Origin: an uncultured Flavobacteriales bacterium | GTDB lineage: Bacteria; Bacteroidota; Bacteroidia; Flavobacteriales_D; Crocinitomicaceae | DNA: 39,978 nt | Assembly: GCA_903945495.1 (NCBI GenBank) | Contig: CAJAVU010000050.1 | Location: 1 to 39,978 of the forward strand | Direction: 5' to 3' | Program-made: the position numbers and the translations under genes | Shown here: positions 25,237 through 34,381 of the stretch, piece after piece | Numbering within the stretch: position 1 is the first letter of the stretch | How the letters are laid out: every line of letters begins with the position of its first letter | The notes under the pieces: model-generated | Database searches by the model: none | The model's input: the letters and a program-made list of their open reading frames with translations, nothing else | What the model was told of the DNA's origin: nothing

Positions 25237-25920
25237 CTAGAAATTCGGAGATAAAGCGTGTGATTTGTAGAAGTCGTCAATGTATTTGAATGCTTCCTCA
25301 GCCGTATCAACGATGGCAAACAAATCCATGTCTTTTGCCGAAATATTTTGCTCCATATCCAACATTGAAACTTTGATCCAATCGATTAATCCTTGCCAAT
25401 ATTCCTTTCCAATCAAAACAACAGGGCGATAATTAATTTTCTTAGTCTGAATTAATGTTAACGCTTCAAACAACTCATCCATCGTTCCAAATCCTCCAGG
25501 TAGGATTACAAAACCTTGCGAATATTTGACAAAAATTACTTTTCGAACGAAGAAATAATCAAATTCTAAATTGTGTTCAGCATCTATGTATGGATTGTGA
25601 TTTTGCTCGAATGGTAAATCGATGTTCAAACCAACTGATTTTCCACCACCTTGTTGTGCGCCTTTGTTTCCTGCTTCCATTGCTCCAGGTCCACCACCAG
25701 TGATAACACCATAACCAGCTTCAGCTAATTTTTCACCGATCTCAACACCAATTTGATAGTATTTGTTATCTGGCTTTGTGCGCGCGGAACCAAAAATTGA
25801 AATACACGGACCAATCTTCGCCATTCGCTCGTATCCTTCAACAAATTCGGACATGATTTTAAAAATTGCCCAACTATCATTTATCTTAATGTCGTTCCAG
25901 TCTTTTCTGATCTTGTTCAT
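25237..25920 (-). CDS. LOG family protein (TIGR00730 type nucleotide 5'-monophosphate phosphoribohydrolase)
   Basis: It has 227 residues. The LOG signature is complete: GGGPGAMEAGNKGA and LPGGFGTMDELFEALT (PGGxGTxxE). Family members cleave cytokinin riboside monophosphates or other purine nucleoside monophosphates to the free base, and in bacteria the true substrate is often AMP or unknown. The fold is Rossmann-like (SIFGSARTKPDNKYYQIG at 42-59). It is transcribed alone and diverges from the DUF2279 gene across 181 bases. Confidence 0.9.
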   Translation of the reverse strand: MNKIRKDWNDIKINDSWAIFKIMSEFVEGYERMAKIGPCISIFGSARTKPDNKYYQIGVEIGEKLAEAGYGVITGGGPGAMEAGNKGAQQGGGKSVGLNIDLPFEQNHNPYIDAEHNLEFDYFFVRKVIFVKYSQGFVILPGGFGTMDELFEALTLIQTKKINYRPVVLIGKEYWQGLIDWIKVSMLDMEQNISAKDMDLFAIVDTAEEAFKYIDDFYKSHALSPNF

Positions 25921-26087
25921 AATAATAAGTTTAAAGGCGAAAAGTGAAGTGCCGTTTAATCAACTACAATTGATTGGTGCTGTTGGTTGTATTCGCAGAA
26001 ATTAAAAGTACGGTATTAAGACTACAACGATTCTGTTCAACTTTTATTTTTTCAACAAGACAATTCTAATAATTCACTGAAATCTAC

Positions 26088-26095
26088 TACTTTCG
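26088..26095 (+). promoter_or_regulatory. Possible -7 box of the DUF2279 gene
   Basis: TACTTTCG differs from TAnnTTTG at one base and ends 6 bases before the ATG, which would make the message almost leaderless. No -33 TTTG is seen. The same TTCG variant occurs before the symporter and wbpE. Confidence 0.35.
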
Positions 26096-26101
26096 AACTC
26101 T

Positions 26102-26998
26102 ATGCGCGAAAAGTTGATTTTCTTATTCTTCATTTTGATTCATTCTTCGTTGAATGCGCAAGGCTCTTTTTTTCTTAAAAGTGATTCACTCAATTCGAAA
26201 CGATTAGTAATCACGAGTTCATCAATCGGCACAGTTTGGGCTGGAAGCATAATTGGTTTGCAGCAAATTTGGTACAGCAACGTCACGAAATCTAGTTTTC
26301 ACACGTTCGATGATTCAAAAAATTGGATGCAGATGGACAAAGCTGGACATGTATACACGGCCAACAAAATCAGTCAACTTTCTGGTGATTTATACAAATG
26401 GTCTGGAATGAAACCAAAAAAAGCTGCAATCATTGGAAGTTGTATCGGTTTGGGCTATCAAACGTCACTGGAATTGTTAGATGCCTATTCTGTAGATTGG
26501 GGATTTTCGTGGGCAGACATGACAGCAAACACTGCCGGTAGCTTAATTTATTTAGGACAAGAATTGGCGTGGAATGAACAACGGTTCCAGTTGAAGTTCT
26601 CTTATCATCCAACTGAATATGCGGCTCTTCGTCCAGAAGTATTGGGAGTAAATTTTCAAGAACGTCTCCTAAAAGATTACAATGGACAAACCTATTGGTT
26701 GAGTTTTAATCCTTTTCTTTTTTACAAGAATTCTTCATTTCCAAAATGGATTTGTCTTTCACTAGGATACAGTGCAGATGCAAAATTGGTTGGCCATTCC
26801 GATTCATTCACATCTGGAACAACAAACTATTACGCACATCGCGAATTCTTGCTTTCCTTTGATGTTGATTTCAGTCGACTTCCAATAAAAAAACCTTGGT
26901 TGAAAGCACTCGTAAAGCAGTTCAACTACATTAAAGTTCCATTTCCTGCTTTGATTTTGAGTGATGGAAAAGTTCGAGCTTCAGGAATTTATTTTTAA
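26102..26998 (+). CDS. DUF2279 family protein (YfiM-like), predicted envelope protein
   Basis: It has 298 residues with a signal peptide (1-19, ending SLNAQG). The conserved part runs about 70-155, with MDKAGHVYTANKISQL, GLGYQTSLELLDAYS and WGFSWADMTANTAG, as in DUF2279. The C-terminal third has alternating aromatic strands (YWLSFNPFLFY, LSFDVDFSRL) that suggest a beta structure in or at the outer membrane. The role is unknown. The gene is convergent with the YceI fusion; the two stop codons overlap by four bases. Confidence 0.8.
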   Translation: MREKLIFLFFILIHSSLNAQGSFFLKSDSLNSKRLVITSSSIGTVWAGSIIGLQQIWYSNVTKSSFHTFDDSKNWMQMDKAGHVYTANKISQLSGDLYKWSGMKPKKAAIIGSCIGLGYQTSLELLDAYSVDWGFSWADMTANTAGSLIYLGQELAWNEQRFQLKFSYHPTEYAALRPEVLGVNFQERLLKDYNGQTYWLSFNPFLFYKNSSFPKWICLSLGYSADAKLVGHSDSFTSGTTNYYAHREFLLSFDVDFSRLPIKKPWLKALVKQFNYIKVPFPALILSDGKVRASGIYF

Positions 26999-28551
26999 TT
27001 CTTGATCAATTCTATTTTGAACTCAAAATCAACGACATTTCCTTCCTTAGAATCTGGTTTCATACCAAATTGCGTGCGATCGATTGACGATTTACCCACG
27101 AGAATTGGTTGCCCTGTTGTTTCGTTGTTGCCAACATATTTCAATTGAACCTTGATATCCTTGGACATTCCAAGCATGGTGAATTTTCCATTCAACTCAT
27201 ACGCATCACCATTGACTACCATTTTTTTAGAAACATACGTCATTGTTGGAAATTTCTCAACATCAAAATACTCTTTTGCCATTAATGATTCGTCGCGCAT
27301 TGAATTAAATGTTGACAATTGATTTACCGGCAAGTTAATATCAAACGTTGAATTTTCAAGAGTAGCAGCAATTGAAACGTTTCCAGTAAAAGATTTGAAA
27401 GCACCTTTTGTAACGCCACCTTTTGGACCCAATTGAAAATTTAACTGAACGGACTTTTCATCTAATTTGTAATTTCCTTTTAGTGAGGCCAAATCCATTC
27501 CTTTCATTTCAAAAGGACTGACTGGTTTTTCCTCTTTTGATGAAGAAATTTTACCTGTATTCACTTCAATCGTTGTTGCTGCTTGTTCTTCTTGGTTGAT
27601 TGTTTTTGGACCAACGATTAATCCCACAGCCACCGTTAAAGCAAATAGTGCAGATGATAACGCAAATTCGTTTATTGTTAAGCGAATCAACGCTGAACCA
27701 ACTAAAACTCCAACGAACGCATCCATTCCTCCAAAATCTGCTTTTTGTGTTGCCAACCAAATGATTCCTCCAATTAAAAGCAAACTAAGCATTAACGAAA
27801 TAAGTGTTAAAACAACTTTTTGCGTTTTATACACTGTATTGACAAAATAGACTGAAAAAGCACCAATCAACAAGCCTTCCAGTGTTTTTCCCAAGGTCAA
27901 CTCAACGGTTTCAGTTGGGACATATTGAATGAAAAAGTGGATGAGTGTCAAACTCAGCAATGAAACTAGAGCATTCTCATCCTTCATTTTTTGGAAGAAA
28001 AATTGAGCTGAAAATCCAATTGCTATTAAAAACAATCCAAATCCAGAAGCGAAAAACATTCCGATAAAAGCTAAAAGTCCGATTAAAAGAATTACCACAG
28101 ATTTTTCAATGCCACTTCTATCATTTATGGAGAACCACTTTCCTATTAATGTGGCTTTCAATTGCGCCATCGGTAAAATCAATGCTCCCAAAACCGGTAA
28201 TAAAAGAATTGGCAATTGATTAAACGAAAAATCATATTCCGAATAGGTCACAGTTGAATTCCCGATGAATATCAACGAAATTGCACTTACAATTGGAATA
28301 AGAAAACTCCATTTTTTCGTTTTCAAGGATTCAATTCTTGACAATCCAAAATTGAAAGCAACAAACGAAATTATAATCAAGGCAATATGACTGGTCGATT
28401 CTAGTGGTGTTAGATGTTTAACTACTAATAAGGTCGAACCAATGACAAGCAAGAATGTAATTATATCTTGAAGTCGTTGTTGTTTTCTTAGTGCTATAGC
28501 AATCGAAGCAAATCCAATTAACAAAAATGATAAGGCGTTTACAGAATCCAT
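26995..28551 (-). CDS. Multi-pass membrane protein with C-terminal YceI-like domain
   Basis: It has 518 residues. The first 320 or so form about eleven hydrophobic segments (from VNALSFLLIGFASIAIAL to SSALFALTVAVGLIVG) of no family I recognise. A linker of about 30 polar residues leads to a YceI-like domain (about 350-518), seen in LNFQLGPKGG, TFDINLPVNQLSTFNSMRD, EYFDVEKFPTMTYVS and the end NVVDFEFKIELIKN. Free-standing YceI proteins are periplasmic lipocalin-like binders of isoprenoids. The fusion would hold such a binder at the outer face of the membrane. Own promoter upstream; convergent with the DUF2279 gene. Confidence 0.82.
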   Translation of the reverse strand: MDSVNALSFLLIGFASIAIALRKQQRLQDIITFLLVIGSTLLVVKHLTPLESTSHIALIIISFVAFNFGLSRIESLKTKKWSFLIPIVSAISLIFIGNSTVTYSEYDFSFNQLPILLLPVLGALILPMAQLKATLIGKWFSINDRSGIEKSVVILLIGLLAFIGMFFASGFGLFLIAIGFSAQFFFQKMKDENALVSLLSLTLIHFFIQYVPTETVELTLGKTLEGLLIGAFSVYFVNTVYKTQKVVLTLISLMLSLLLIGGIIWLATQKADFGGMDAFVGVLVGSALIRLTINEFALSSALFALTVAVGLIVGPKTINQEEQAATTIEVNTGKISSSKEEKPVSPFEMKGMDLASLKGNYKLDEKSVQLNFQLGPKGGVTKGAFKSFTGNVSIAATLENSTFDINLPVNQLSTFNSMRDESLMAKEYFDVEKFPTMTYVSKKMVVNGDAYELNGKFTMLGMSKDIKVQLKYVGNNETTGQPILVGKSSIDRTQFGMKPDSKEGNVVDFEFKIELIKN

Positions 28552-28568
28552 GTTGTCTAATTTTTTCT

Positions 28569-28576
28569 CAAAGATA
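28569..28576 (-). promoter_or_regulatory. -7 box of the YceI-fusion gene
   Basis: On the minus strand TATCTTTG matches TAnnTTTG exactly, 17 bases before the ATG. No -33 TTTG is present; instead a 10-base palindrome lies there, as would suit a regulated promoter. Confidence 0.55.
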
Positions 28577-28588
28577 AATGATTTTATT

Positions 28589-28598
28589 TACCATGGTA
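28589..28598. promoter_or_regulatory. Palindrome TACCATGGTA upstream of the YceI-fusion gene (operator candidate)
   Basis: A perfect 10-base inverted repeat lies 12 bases upstream of the -7 box, inside the -20 to -33 part of the promoter. Short palindromes placed there often bind a repressor or activator, but 10 bases can occur by chance. Confidence 0.3.
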
Positions 28599-28644
28599 TA
28601 TTTATTTGAGAATTTAACTTTATGTTAAGCAATAAATTCTAAAA

Positions 28645-29388
28645 TCACAGTGATTTATTCAGGAGATTCAATTCTCCCAATTTATGGAAATATGGATTTC
28701 TAAGATGTTCTTCCAACAGCATTAAATGTTGAATTCGGTGACAATCCGTTGCTGCAAAATCGACCAAGCCTTCATCGATTAATAATTCAGCTTGTTTTTT
28801 CACGTTCTGGCCGTAATGTCCAGTAAGAGAATTTAAATTCAACTGGATTGATACGCCTTTTTCTTTGAAATATACCGCTTTATCAATTGAACCATGATAA
28901 TATGGATAGCGCTCAAAATGTGCCAAAATTGGTTTATACGCCGCCGTTTGCATTTCAAAAAACAATTGGTCTTCAAATTCTGGTTTCGAATGAAATGAAA
29001 ACTCTACTAGAACGTAATCGTCAAACGACAAAACGGATTTATTTTTAACCTTCTCAACGAGCGTTTCATCGAAATAATATTCAGCTGCTGCAGTAATTTC
29101 AATCGCTAAGCCAAGTGAATTTGCAGTTTCTTGCACTTTCGACAAACCACCAAGTATTGTTTCAGGACCATTTGGATAGACCTCATTCATAATATGAGGC
29201 GTCGTTATCACTTTCTTATAGCCTAGACTTTCAAACTTGGCTAACATCGCGATTGTCTCATCCATGGAACGCGAACCATCATCAATTCCTGGAATCAAAT
29301 GGCTATGCATATCAGTTCCAATGATTGATAAATCGAATGGTTCCAAAACTTGTTTTTGACTTGAAAAAAGCGATGAGAAAATTCCCAT
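28645..29388 (-). CDS. PHP-family tyrosine-protein phosphatase (CpsB/YwqE type)
   Basis: It has 247 residues from the ATG at 29386-29388, two bases after rfbB; a TTG at 29457 inside rfbB is rejected. The metal-binding PHP motif GTDMHSHLIPGIDDGS is at about 25-40, TTPHIM and the later HFERYPYY and ATDCHR supply further ligands. CpsB enzymes dephosphorylate the tyrosine kinase that controls capsule export in Gram-positive bacteria, and relatives stand in polysaccharide loci of Bacteroidota. No cognate kinase is in the window. It is the last gene of the nucleotide-sugar operon. Confidence 0.88.
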   Translation of the reverse strand: MGIFSSLFSSQKQVLEPFDLSIIGTDMHSHLIPGIDDGSRSMDETIAMLAKFESLGYKKVITTPHIMNEVYPNGPETILGGLSKVQETANSLGLAIEITAAAEYYFDETLVEKVKNKSVLSFDDYVLVEFSFHSKPEFEDQLFFEMQTAAYKPILAHFERYPYYHGSIDKAVYFKEKGVSIQLNLNSLTGHYGQNVKKQAELLIDEGLVDFAATDCHRIQHLMLLEEHLRNPYFHKLGELNLLNKSL

Positions 29389-29390
29389 AA

Positions 29391-30446
29391 TTAGCGATCC
29401 TGGTACATTTGAAGATAATAATCTTGGTAAGATCCTGAGGTAACCTTTTGCACCCAATCTTCATTGTTCAAATACCAATCAACTGTTTTGTCCAAACCTT
29501 CTTCAAATGTTATTGAAGGCGTCCAACCCAATTCAGTTTCCAATTTTGTTGAATCAATTGCATAACGTAAATCATGACCTTTGCGATCAGTTACGTATGT
29601 AATTAATTCTTCTGATTCGCCTTCAGATCGACCTAATTTTTGATCCATCATCTTGCAAAGGAAACGAACAAGTTCAATGTTTGTCCATTCATTCAATCCA
29701 CCAACATTGTATGACTCACCAACTCTTCCCTTATGGAAAATCGTATCAATAGCACGTGCATGATCTTCTACCCACAACCAATCGCGAATATTTTCACCTT
29801 TCCCATAAACTGGAAGTGGTTTTTTATTGACGATGTTGTGAATCATCAATGGAATTAGTTTCTCAGGAAAATGGTGACTTCCATAATTATTGGAACAATT
29901 CGACATTTTCACTGGCAAGCCATACGTATGATGAAATGCAGAAACGAAATGATCTGAAGATGCTTTTGATGCCGAATATGGACTTCTTGGATCATAAGGC
30001 GTAGTTTCCATGAACAAACCTTCTTCTCCTAAACTTCCATATACCTCATCGGTCGAAACATGATGAAAAACATGTTCACCTTCTTTCCATGCATCTTTTG
30101 CCGCTTGTAATAAATTTACTGTTCCAACAACATTGGTCATCACAAAATCCATTGGTCCTTCAATTGAACGATCCACGTGTGATTCTGCCGCTAAATGAAT
30201 TACATCAGAAATGTGGAATTTTTCAAAAACAGAACGAACATCATCCAATGAAACAATGTCTCCTTTTACAAAGACATAATTTTCAGCATGTTCTACATCT
30301 TTTAAATTCTCCAAATTACCAGCATACGTCAACTTATCGAAATTAACGATTTGGCAATCTGGATATTTATTGACAAATAAACGTACAACATGGGAACCGA
30401 TAAAACCTGCTCCACCAGTAACTAAAATTCGTTTTTTAAATTCCAT
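29391..30446 (-). CDS. rfbB: dTDP-glucose 4,6-dehydratase
   Basis: It turns dTDP-glucose into dTDP-4-keto-6-deoxyglucose, the branch point to rhamnose and other deoxysugars. It has 351 residues from the ATG at 30444-30446. The Rossmann motif is VTGGAGFIGSHV, the catalytic triad region is HVSTDEVYG and the Tyr-Lys pair is in YSASKASSDHF. NIRDWLWVEDHARA and YNVGGLNEWTNIE are typical of RmlB. A TTG at 30455 would add three residues and overlap the gene before. No rmlA, rmlC or clear rmlD is beside it, so the end product is open. Confidence 0.94.
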   Translation of the reverse strand: MEFKKRILVTGGAGFIGSHVVRLFVNKYPDCQIVNFDKLTYAGNLENLKDVEHAENYVFVKGDIVSLDDVRSVFEKFHISDVIHLAAESHVDRSIEGPMDFVMTNVVGTVNLLQAAKDAWKEGEHVFHHVSTDEVYGSLGEEGLFMETTPYDPRSPYSASKASSDHFVSAFHHTYGLPVKMSNCSNNYGSHHFPEKLIPLMIHNIVNKKPLPVYGKGENIRDWLWVEDHARAIDTIFHKGRVGESYNVGGLNEWTNIELVRFLCKMMDQKLGRSEGESEELITYVTDRKGHDLRYAIDSTKLETELGWTPSITFEEGLDKTVDWYLNNEDWVQKVTSGSYQDYYLQMYQDR

Positions 30447-30455
30447 CGAACTCAA

Positions 30456-31760
30456 TTATAATGACCAATATTCTAAGTCGCTAATTTGACCTTTAAAAAT
30501 TCCTTTTACATCAATAAAGACACCTGTTCCGTCTTTCAAAAGCGCTTTAAAATCACTTTCTTTCATTGATTTATATTCTCTATGGTTCACAGCGACAACT
30601 ATAGCGTCATAATCAGCTGTTGGTTTTTCAATTAAACCAATTCCGTATTCGTGCACCATTTCTTCTGATGAAGCGTGTGGATCAACTAAATCAACATGTA
30701 CAGAAAAGGAAACTAATTCGTTTACAACATCAATTACTTTTGAGTTTCTGATATCGCTCACATCTTCTTTAAACGTTGCACCCATAACAAGTACTTTTGC
30801 ATCTTGAATGTGTTTTCCTTGCGCAATTATTTTTTTTACAGCTTGCTTTGCAATATAACCACCCATTGAATCATTTACATAGCGTCCACTCGTAATCACT
30901 TTTGAATGATAACCCGCTTGTTGCGCCTTATGTGTCAAGTAATATGGATCAACACCGATACAATGTCCTCCAACTAATCCTGGTGAGAATTTCAAGAAAT
31001 TCCATTTCGTCCCAGCAGCTTCAAGAACATCAAACGTATTAATATTTAATTTATTGAAAATGATCGATAGCTCATTCATCAAAGCAATGTTCAAATCGCG
31101 TTGTGTGTTTTCAATGATCTTAGCAGCTTCTGCAACTTTAATTGTAGTAGCACGATGAACACCAGCTCCAACAACCAATTCGTATGTTTTAGCAATTTGA
31201 TCTAGCGATTCATCACAACATCCAGAAACAACTTTTACCACATTTTGCAAAGTATGTTCTTTATCACCTGGATTGATACGTTCTGGTGAATATCCTACTT
31301 TGAAATCGTCTTTGAACTTCAATCCTGATTCTGCTTCCAATACTGGAATACAATCTTCTTCCGTACATCCAGGATAAACTGTTGATTCAAACACAACGTA
31401 ATCTCCTTTTTTCAATACTTTTCCAACTGTTCCACTTGCACCTAACAAAGGTTTTAAGTTTGGAAGATTTGCATCATCAATTGGTGTTGGAACTGCTACA
31501 ACAAAAAATTGTACATCTTTCAAATCATTGATATCCGCAGAAAACGTAATATCACAACCATCGAATGCAGATGCATCAAGTTCATTACTTGGATCAATGT
31601 TATTTTTCATTAAATCAACACGCTCAGGATTGATATCAAAACCAACCACTTTAATTTTTCTAGCAAACTCTAATGCGATAGGTAAACCAACATAGCCTAA
31701 GCCGATTACAGCCAATTTAGCTTCTTTTGCTAGAAGTCTATTATAAATTGAATTGTTCAT
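30456..31760 (-). CDS. wbpA: UDP-N-acetylhexosamine 6-dehydrogenase (WbpA/TviB family)
   Basis: It oxidises C6 of UDP-GlcNAc (or UDP-GalNAc) to the uronic acid with two NAD+. It has 434 residues from the ATG at 31758-31760, which overlaps wbpB by 20 bases. The NAD motif VIGLGYVGLPIA is at about 20-31, ESTVYPGCTEEDC follows, and the catalytic cysteine is in GLVGGHCIGVDPYYLT. The TQRDLNIALMNELS segment places it with the TviB/WbpO branch. With wbpB, wbpE and wbpD adjacent, the first step of the diacetamido-uronic acid pathway is the best reading. The exact hexosamine is inferred. Confidence 0.9.
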   Translation of the reverse strand: MNNSIYNRLLAKEAKLAVIGLGYVGLPIALEFARKIKVVGFDINPERVDLMKNNIDPSNELDASAFDGCDITFSADINDLKDVQFFVVAVPTPIDDANLPNLKPLLGASGTVGKVLKKGDYVVFESTVYPGCTEEDCIPVLEAESGLKFKDDFKVGYSPERINPGDKEHTLQNVVKVVSGCCDESLDQIAKTYELVVGAGVHRATTIKVAEAAKIIENTQRDLNIALMNELSIIFNKLNINTFDVLEAAGTKWNFLKFSPGLVGGHCIGVDPYYLTHKAQQAGYHSKVITSGRYVNDSMGGYIAKQAVKKIIAQGKHIQDAKVLVMGATFKEDVSDIRNSKVIDVVNELVSFSVHVDLVDPHASSEEMVHEYGIGLIEKPTADYDAIVVAVNHREYKSMKESDFKALLKDGTGVFIDVKGIFKGQISDLEYWSL

Positions 31761-32778
31761 TACGTACTTTATAAATTCGTTCAATAATTTCAACCACCTT
31801 CAATCCCTCCAACGCATTTGTAGTAGCGGAAGTTCTTCCTTTGAGTGTGTCGATTACATTTTTAATAACGTAGTTGTGGTTTGCGGCAGAACCTTTATAG
31901 GCTCCGTAATCATTTCCAGGATTTGTAGGTGCTAATATAGGCATTTCATAATCTGTAATATTACAAACTTCAACTTCGTTCATATATTGACCACCTATTT
32001 TAACACTTCCTTTCTCACCAATAATAGTAATGGAACTTTCTAAATTTTGGTTAGCAACAGCAGTTGAATAGTTAATACACCCCATTCCGCCATTGATAAA
32101 ATCAAAACTTACAAATCCAGAATCTTCAAAAGCTGTAGAGTCTTGGTGCGTGAAATCGGCAAATTTCCCTTGGATGTTATCAATGTCTCCAAACAACCAA
32201 TACATGATATCAATGAAATGCGAAAATTGTGTAAACAAGGTTCCTCCATCTAAATCTTCTGTTCCTTTCCAACCGCCTTTTTTGTAGTAGCGATCATCAC
32301 GGTTCCAATAGCAATTTAATTGTACCATGAATATTTTTCCAAGCTTCCCAGTTTCAACAACGGATTTAATCCACTCAGAAGGTGGAGAATAGCGATTTTG
32401 CATTACACAAAAAACTTGACGCGAAACTTGTAATGATTTAAAAATCATTTTTTCACACGCATCTTTCGTTAAACCCATTGGCTTCTCACACACAACATGT
32501 TTTTTCGCTTCTAGAGCTGCCAAACTTTGCGTAGCGTGAAATCCGTTTGGTGTACACACATTTACCACATCAAAATCCAATCCTGATGCTAGTAAATCTT
32601 CTACCGAATTGAAAAAAGGAACATTGAAATCAACAGCATCACATTCTTCCGCAGAACGAACATCAACCATTGCTACCAATTCTCCTTCTAATTCTCGACG
32701 AATCATTTCAGCATGTCGTTTTCCGATATGACCGGCACCGACTACTGCAAATTTCACTTTTTGATCTTCTGTGACCAT
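31741..32778 (-). CDS. wbpB: UDP-N-acetyl-glucosaminuronate 3-dehydrogenase (WbpB/WlbA type, Gfo/Idh/MocA family)
   Basis: It oxidises C3 of UDP-GlcNAcA to the 3-keto sugar. It has 345 residues. The Rossmann motif VVGAGHIGKRHAEMI is at about 12-26, the family motif CEKPMGLT is at about 95-102, and the C-terminal sheet includes GGTLFTQFSHFIDIMYWLFG with the active-site His. Identity as the C3 enzyme rests on its place between wbpD and wbpA with wbpE in the same operon; by sequence alone only the oxidoreductase family is sure. It starts 29 bases after wbpD. Confidence 0.87.
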   Translation of the reverse strand: MVTEDQKVKFAVVGAGHIGKRHAEMIRRELEGELVAMVDVRSAEECDAVDFNVPFFNSVEDLLASGLDFDVVNVCTPNGFHATQSLAALEAKKHVVCEKPMGLTKDACEKMIFKSLQVSRQVFCVMQNRYSPPSEWIKSVVETGKLGKIFMVQLNCYWNRDDRYYKKGGWKGTEDLDGGTLFTQFSHFIDIMYWLFGDIDNIQGKFADFTHQDSTAFEDSGFVSFDFINGGMGCINYSTAVANQNLESSITIIGEKGSVKIGGQYMNEVEVCNITDYEMPILAPTNPGNDYGAYKGSAANHNYVIKNVIDTLKGRTSATTNALEGLKVVEIIERIYKVRNEQFNL

Positions 32779-32807
32779 ATTTTTATTAATTGAAAGTAAT
32801 CGTCAAA

Positions 32808-33380
32808 TCACTTTATTCTACTTACTAAATTATTCTCCAACTTATATTCTTGGGCACTTTCTGGACAAACTGCCAAACCATTTGCATTAAATTCCAAACG
32901 GTGACCATATTCGCTCATCCATCCAATTTGACGTGCTGGATTCCCAACAACCAAAGCATAGGCTGGAACTGTTTTAGTTACAACGGCTCCTGCACCAATG
33001 AAGGCATATTGTCCGATGTCGTGTCCACAAACGATTGTAGCATTCGCACCAATACTAGCACCTTTTTTTACCACTGTTTTCGAATATTGATCACGGCGAT
33101 TTACACCACTTCTAGGGTTTGTTACATTGGTGAATACCATAGAAGGTCCCAAAAAGACATCATCTTCACATTCTACACCAGTGTATAGTGAAACGTTGTT
33201 TTGAATTTTTACATTGTTACCCAATTTCACTTCGGGAGAAACAACGACGTTTTGTCCAATATTACAACGCTCTCCAATAGTACAATTTGGCATCACATGT
33301 GAAAAGTGCCAAATTTTGGTTCCTTCTCCAATGACACAACCTTCATCAATTACGGCTGTTTCGTGTGCAAAATAACTCAT
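32808..33380 (-). CDS. wbpD: UDP-2-acetamido-3-amino-glucuronate N-acetyltransferase (WbpD/WlbB type)
   Basis: It acetylates the 3-amino group with acetyl-CoA to give UDP-GlcNAc(3NAc)A. It has 190 residues forming a left-handed beta-helix of hexapeptide repeats (about 10-150). Segments close to Pseudomonas WbpD are [32 protein letters not shown] and [16 protein letters not shown]. Its ATG overlaps the stop codon of the decarboxylase gene by one base (TAATG). Confidence 0.92.
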   Translation of the reverse strand: MSYFAHETAVIDEGCVIGEGTKIWHFSHVMPNCTIGERCNIGQNVVVSPEVKLGNNVKIQNNVSLYTGVECEDDVFLGPSMVFTNVTNPRSGVNRRDQYSKTVVKKGASIGANATIVCGHDIGQYAFIGAGAVVTKTVPAYALVVGNPARQIGWMSEYGHRLEFNANGLAVCPESAQEYKLENNLVSRIK

Positions 33381-34375
33381 TAGCGAATAATATATTTATC
33401 AAAATCTTTATGATCTGTCTGATTCAATTCTTCCTCAGTCAGACTTTTAAAGTATTCATAGGTAATTTTTAATCCTTCAGCGCGATCTACTTTTGGCTCC
33501 CAATTTAATAATTGACGTGCTTTTGTAATATCTGGCTGACGTTGTTTTGGATCATCAACTGGTAAATCTTTGTAAATCACTTTTTGATCTGTCCCCGTCA
33601 ATTTGATGATTTCTTCAGCGAAATCTTTAATCGAAATCTCAGATGGATTACCAATATTTACAGGATACGCATAATCGCTGTGTAACAAACGAACAATTCC
33701 TTCTACTAAATCATCAACATAGCAGAACGAACGTGTTTGTGAACCATCTCCAAAAATAGTTAAGTCTTCACCTCGTAATGCTTGACCAATAAAAGCTGGT
33801 AAAACACGTCCATCATTCAAACGCATTTTTGGTCCATACGTATTAAAGATGCGTACAATACGTGTTTCAATTCCATGGAAATTATGGTATGCCATTGTGA
33901 TCGCTTCTTGGAAACGTTTCGCTTCATCATAAACACCACGTGGTCCAACCGGATTAACATTTCCCCAATAATCTTCAGTTTGAGGATGAACCGTTGGATC
34001 TCCATACACTTCTGATGTTGATGCAATCAAAACTCTTGCTCCTTTTGCTTTTGCTAATCCCAAACAATTGTGAATTCCCAATGACCCAACTTTTAATGTT
34101 TGGATAGGAATTTTCAAATAATCAATTGGACTCGCTGGTGAAGCGAAATGAAGAATGTAATCTAAATTTCCTGCTACATGGATAAACTTAGAGACATCGT
34201 GATTGTAAAATTCAAAGTTCTCTAATTTGAATAAGTGCTCAATGTTTTTCAATCGACCAGTAATCAAATTATCCATTCCAATTACGTGATAGCCATCTTT
34301 GATAAAACGGTCACACAAATGTGAACCAAGAAATCCTGCAGCACCCGTAATTAATATTCTTTTGCGTTCGCTCAT
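33380..34375 (-). CDS. uxs: UDP-glucuronate decarboxylase (UDP-xylose synthase)
   Basis: It converts UDP-glucuronate to UDP-xylose with bound NAD+. It has 331 residues. The Rossmann motif [16 protein letters not shown] is at about 9-24, HFASPASP marks the family, and [20 protein letters not shown] and [18 protein letters not shown] carry the catalytic Ser/Thr, Tyr and Lys. This form matches single-domain Uxs rather than the bifunctional ArnA. It lies six bases after ugd, which makes its substrate, and so the two give UDP-xylose from UDP-glucose. Confidence 0.92.
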   Translation of the reverse strand: MSERKRILITGAAGFLGSHLCDRFIKDGYHVIGMDNLITGRLKNIEHLFKLENFEFYNHDVSKFIHVAGNLDYILHFASPASPIDYLKIPIQTLKVGSLGIHNCLGLAKAKGARVLIASTSEVYGDPTVHPQTEDYWGNVNPVGPRGVYDEAKRFQEAITMAYHNFHGIETRIVRIFNTYGPKMRLNDGRVLPAFIGQALRGEDLTIFGDGSQTRSFCYVDDLVEGIVRLLHSDYAYPVNIGNPSEISIKDFAEEIIKLTGTDQKVIYKDLPVDDPKQRQPDITKARQLLNWEPKVDRAEGLKITYEYFKSLTEEELNQTDHKDFDKYIIR

Positions 34376-34381
34376 TTAATT

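Noticed and set aside
29389-29457. TTG at 29457 as start of the CpsB-type phosphatase
   Set aside because: It would overlap rfbB by 67 bases and adds residues without homology; the ATG 29388 follows rfbB by two bases.
31761-31793. TTG at 31793 as start of the wbpA-like gene
   Set aside because: An ATG at 31760 gives the normal family N-terminus with less overlap of wbpB.
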